In this document: piece after piece, positions 12,702-12,978 of the stretch
Layout of the letters: every line of letters begins with the position of its first letter
How positions within the stretch are numbered: the stretch's first letter is position 1
Assembly (NCBI GenBank): GCA_052273625.1
Contig: DAVZHW010000044.1
Span: 1 to 12,978, forward strand
Reading direction: 5' to 3'
From: Fimenecus sp052273625
GTDB lineage: Bacteria; Bacillota; Clostridia; Oscillospirales; Acutalibacteraceae
DNA length: 12,978 bases
Program-made: the position numbers and the translations under genes
The notes under the pieces: generated by a model
What the model was told of the DNA's origin: nothing
Databases searched by the model: none
The model's input: only the letters and a program-made list of their open reading frames with translations

Positions 12702-12978
12702 GGCACACGCTCTTTTGTCGGCATCATCAAGTGAGCGGTGGTTAAGATGTCCGCCTTCGGCAAAGCTGAACGCTGCGACCACAGAAACCCCAAGCGAATA
12801 CGCAGCACAAGGAACAGACGCGCATACCCTCTGCGAACACAAGGTAAAGGTTGCTCTCGGTATGGAGTCGAAAGACCCTACCGAAAATTTGACTTACTAC
12901 GACGAGGAAATGGAGCAGTGTGCGGATGAGTACGCTACATATATTTCCGAACTGTATTCAGAGGTCAAGGACATCTGC
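12694..12978 (+). CDS. DUF2800 protein (RecB-like PD-(D/E)XK nuclease fold), N-terminal part, cut by the window edge
   Basis: The frame runs from ATG 12694 (GGAGG at 12680-12684, 9 bases upstream) to the last base, giving 95 residues without a stop. It begins AHALLSASSSERWLRCPPSA, followed by SEYAAQGTDAHTLCEHKV. The S-S-RW--CP and EG/QGT-AH patterns are the first conserved blocks of DUF2800, a phage protein family related to RecB/Cas4-type nucleases; the histidine belongs to the metal-binding site of that fold. The acidic and lysine residues of the catalytic core would lie beyond the window. In clostridial phages the gene works in the DNA replication/recombination module with DUF2815 and a DNA polymerase, which I would expect just downstream. 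Confidence 0.88.
   Translation, partial: MAKAHALLSASSSERWLRCPPSAKLNAATTETPSEYAAQGTDAHTLCEHKVKVALGMESKDPTENLTYYDEEMEQCADEYATYISELYSEVKDIC

Noticed and set aside
1..12978. CRISPR arrays, tRNA or rRNA genes, and insertion sequences
   Set aside because: Searched by eye on both strands; no regularly spaced repeats of CRISPR type, no tRNA cloverleaf and no transposase were found.

Overview
The window looks like accessory DNA from a low-to-mid-GC Firmicute, most likely a gut Clostridia (Lachnospiraceae/Oscillospirales type). This is inferred from strong AGGAGG-type ribosome binding sites, tight operon packing, and the set of small phage-like genes at the right end. No species can be named from the sequence alone.

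From 11.0 kb down to 0.18 kb, nine genes lie on the minus strand with gaps of at most about 80 bases. Transcription order is: (1) a complete ABC-three-component (ABC-3C) set, namely an effector-type protein with the ABC-3C C-terminal domain, a small middle component and an SMC/Rad50-like ATPase; (2) a 67-residue XRE repressor-type regulator; (3) a cytoplasmic SIMPL-domain protein; (4) a GIY-YIG (T5orf172/MUG113-type) protein with a RAMA-like C-terminus; (5) a complete type I restriction-modification system in the order hsdR-hsdM-hsdS. A good extended -10 promoter with phased A-tracts lies at 11151-11179, followed by a ~125-base leader with a long-range hairpin and repeated 9-mers. The whole set may therefore be one defence super-operon, although internal promoters cannot be excluded.

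At the extreme left, the tail of a second specificity subunit gene (1-189, plus strand) converges on hsdS and overlaps it by 8 bases. Paired, convergent hsdS genes are the layout of invertible, phase-variable type I systems. The recombinase and the inverted repeats would lie outside the window.

From 11.26 kb to the right end the plus strand carries a different module: a 43-residue very basic protein, a ~250-base structured leader RNA, a sigma-region-4-like regulator with a cysteine cluster, two overlapping small phage-type genes, and the start of a DUF2800 (RecB-like nuclease fold) gene. This resembles the early/replication region of clostridial prophages or integrative elements, so the defence genes look like cargo beside or inside a mobile element.

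The two points most worth following up are the leader RNA at 11405-11658, which can form two mutually exclusive hairpins (one an intrinsic terminator that also buries the Shine-Dalgarno of the sigma-like gene), and the layered ABC-3C plus type I R-M operon with its uncharacterised effector domain and companion SIMPL and GIY-YIG proteins.
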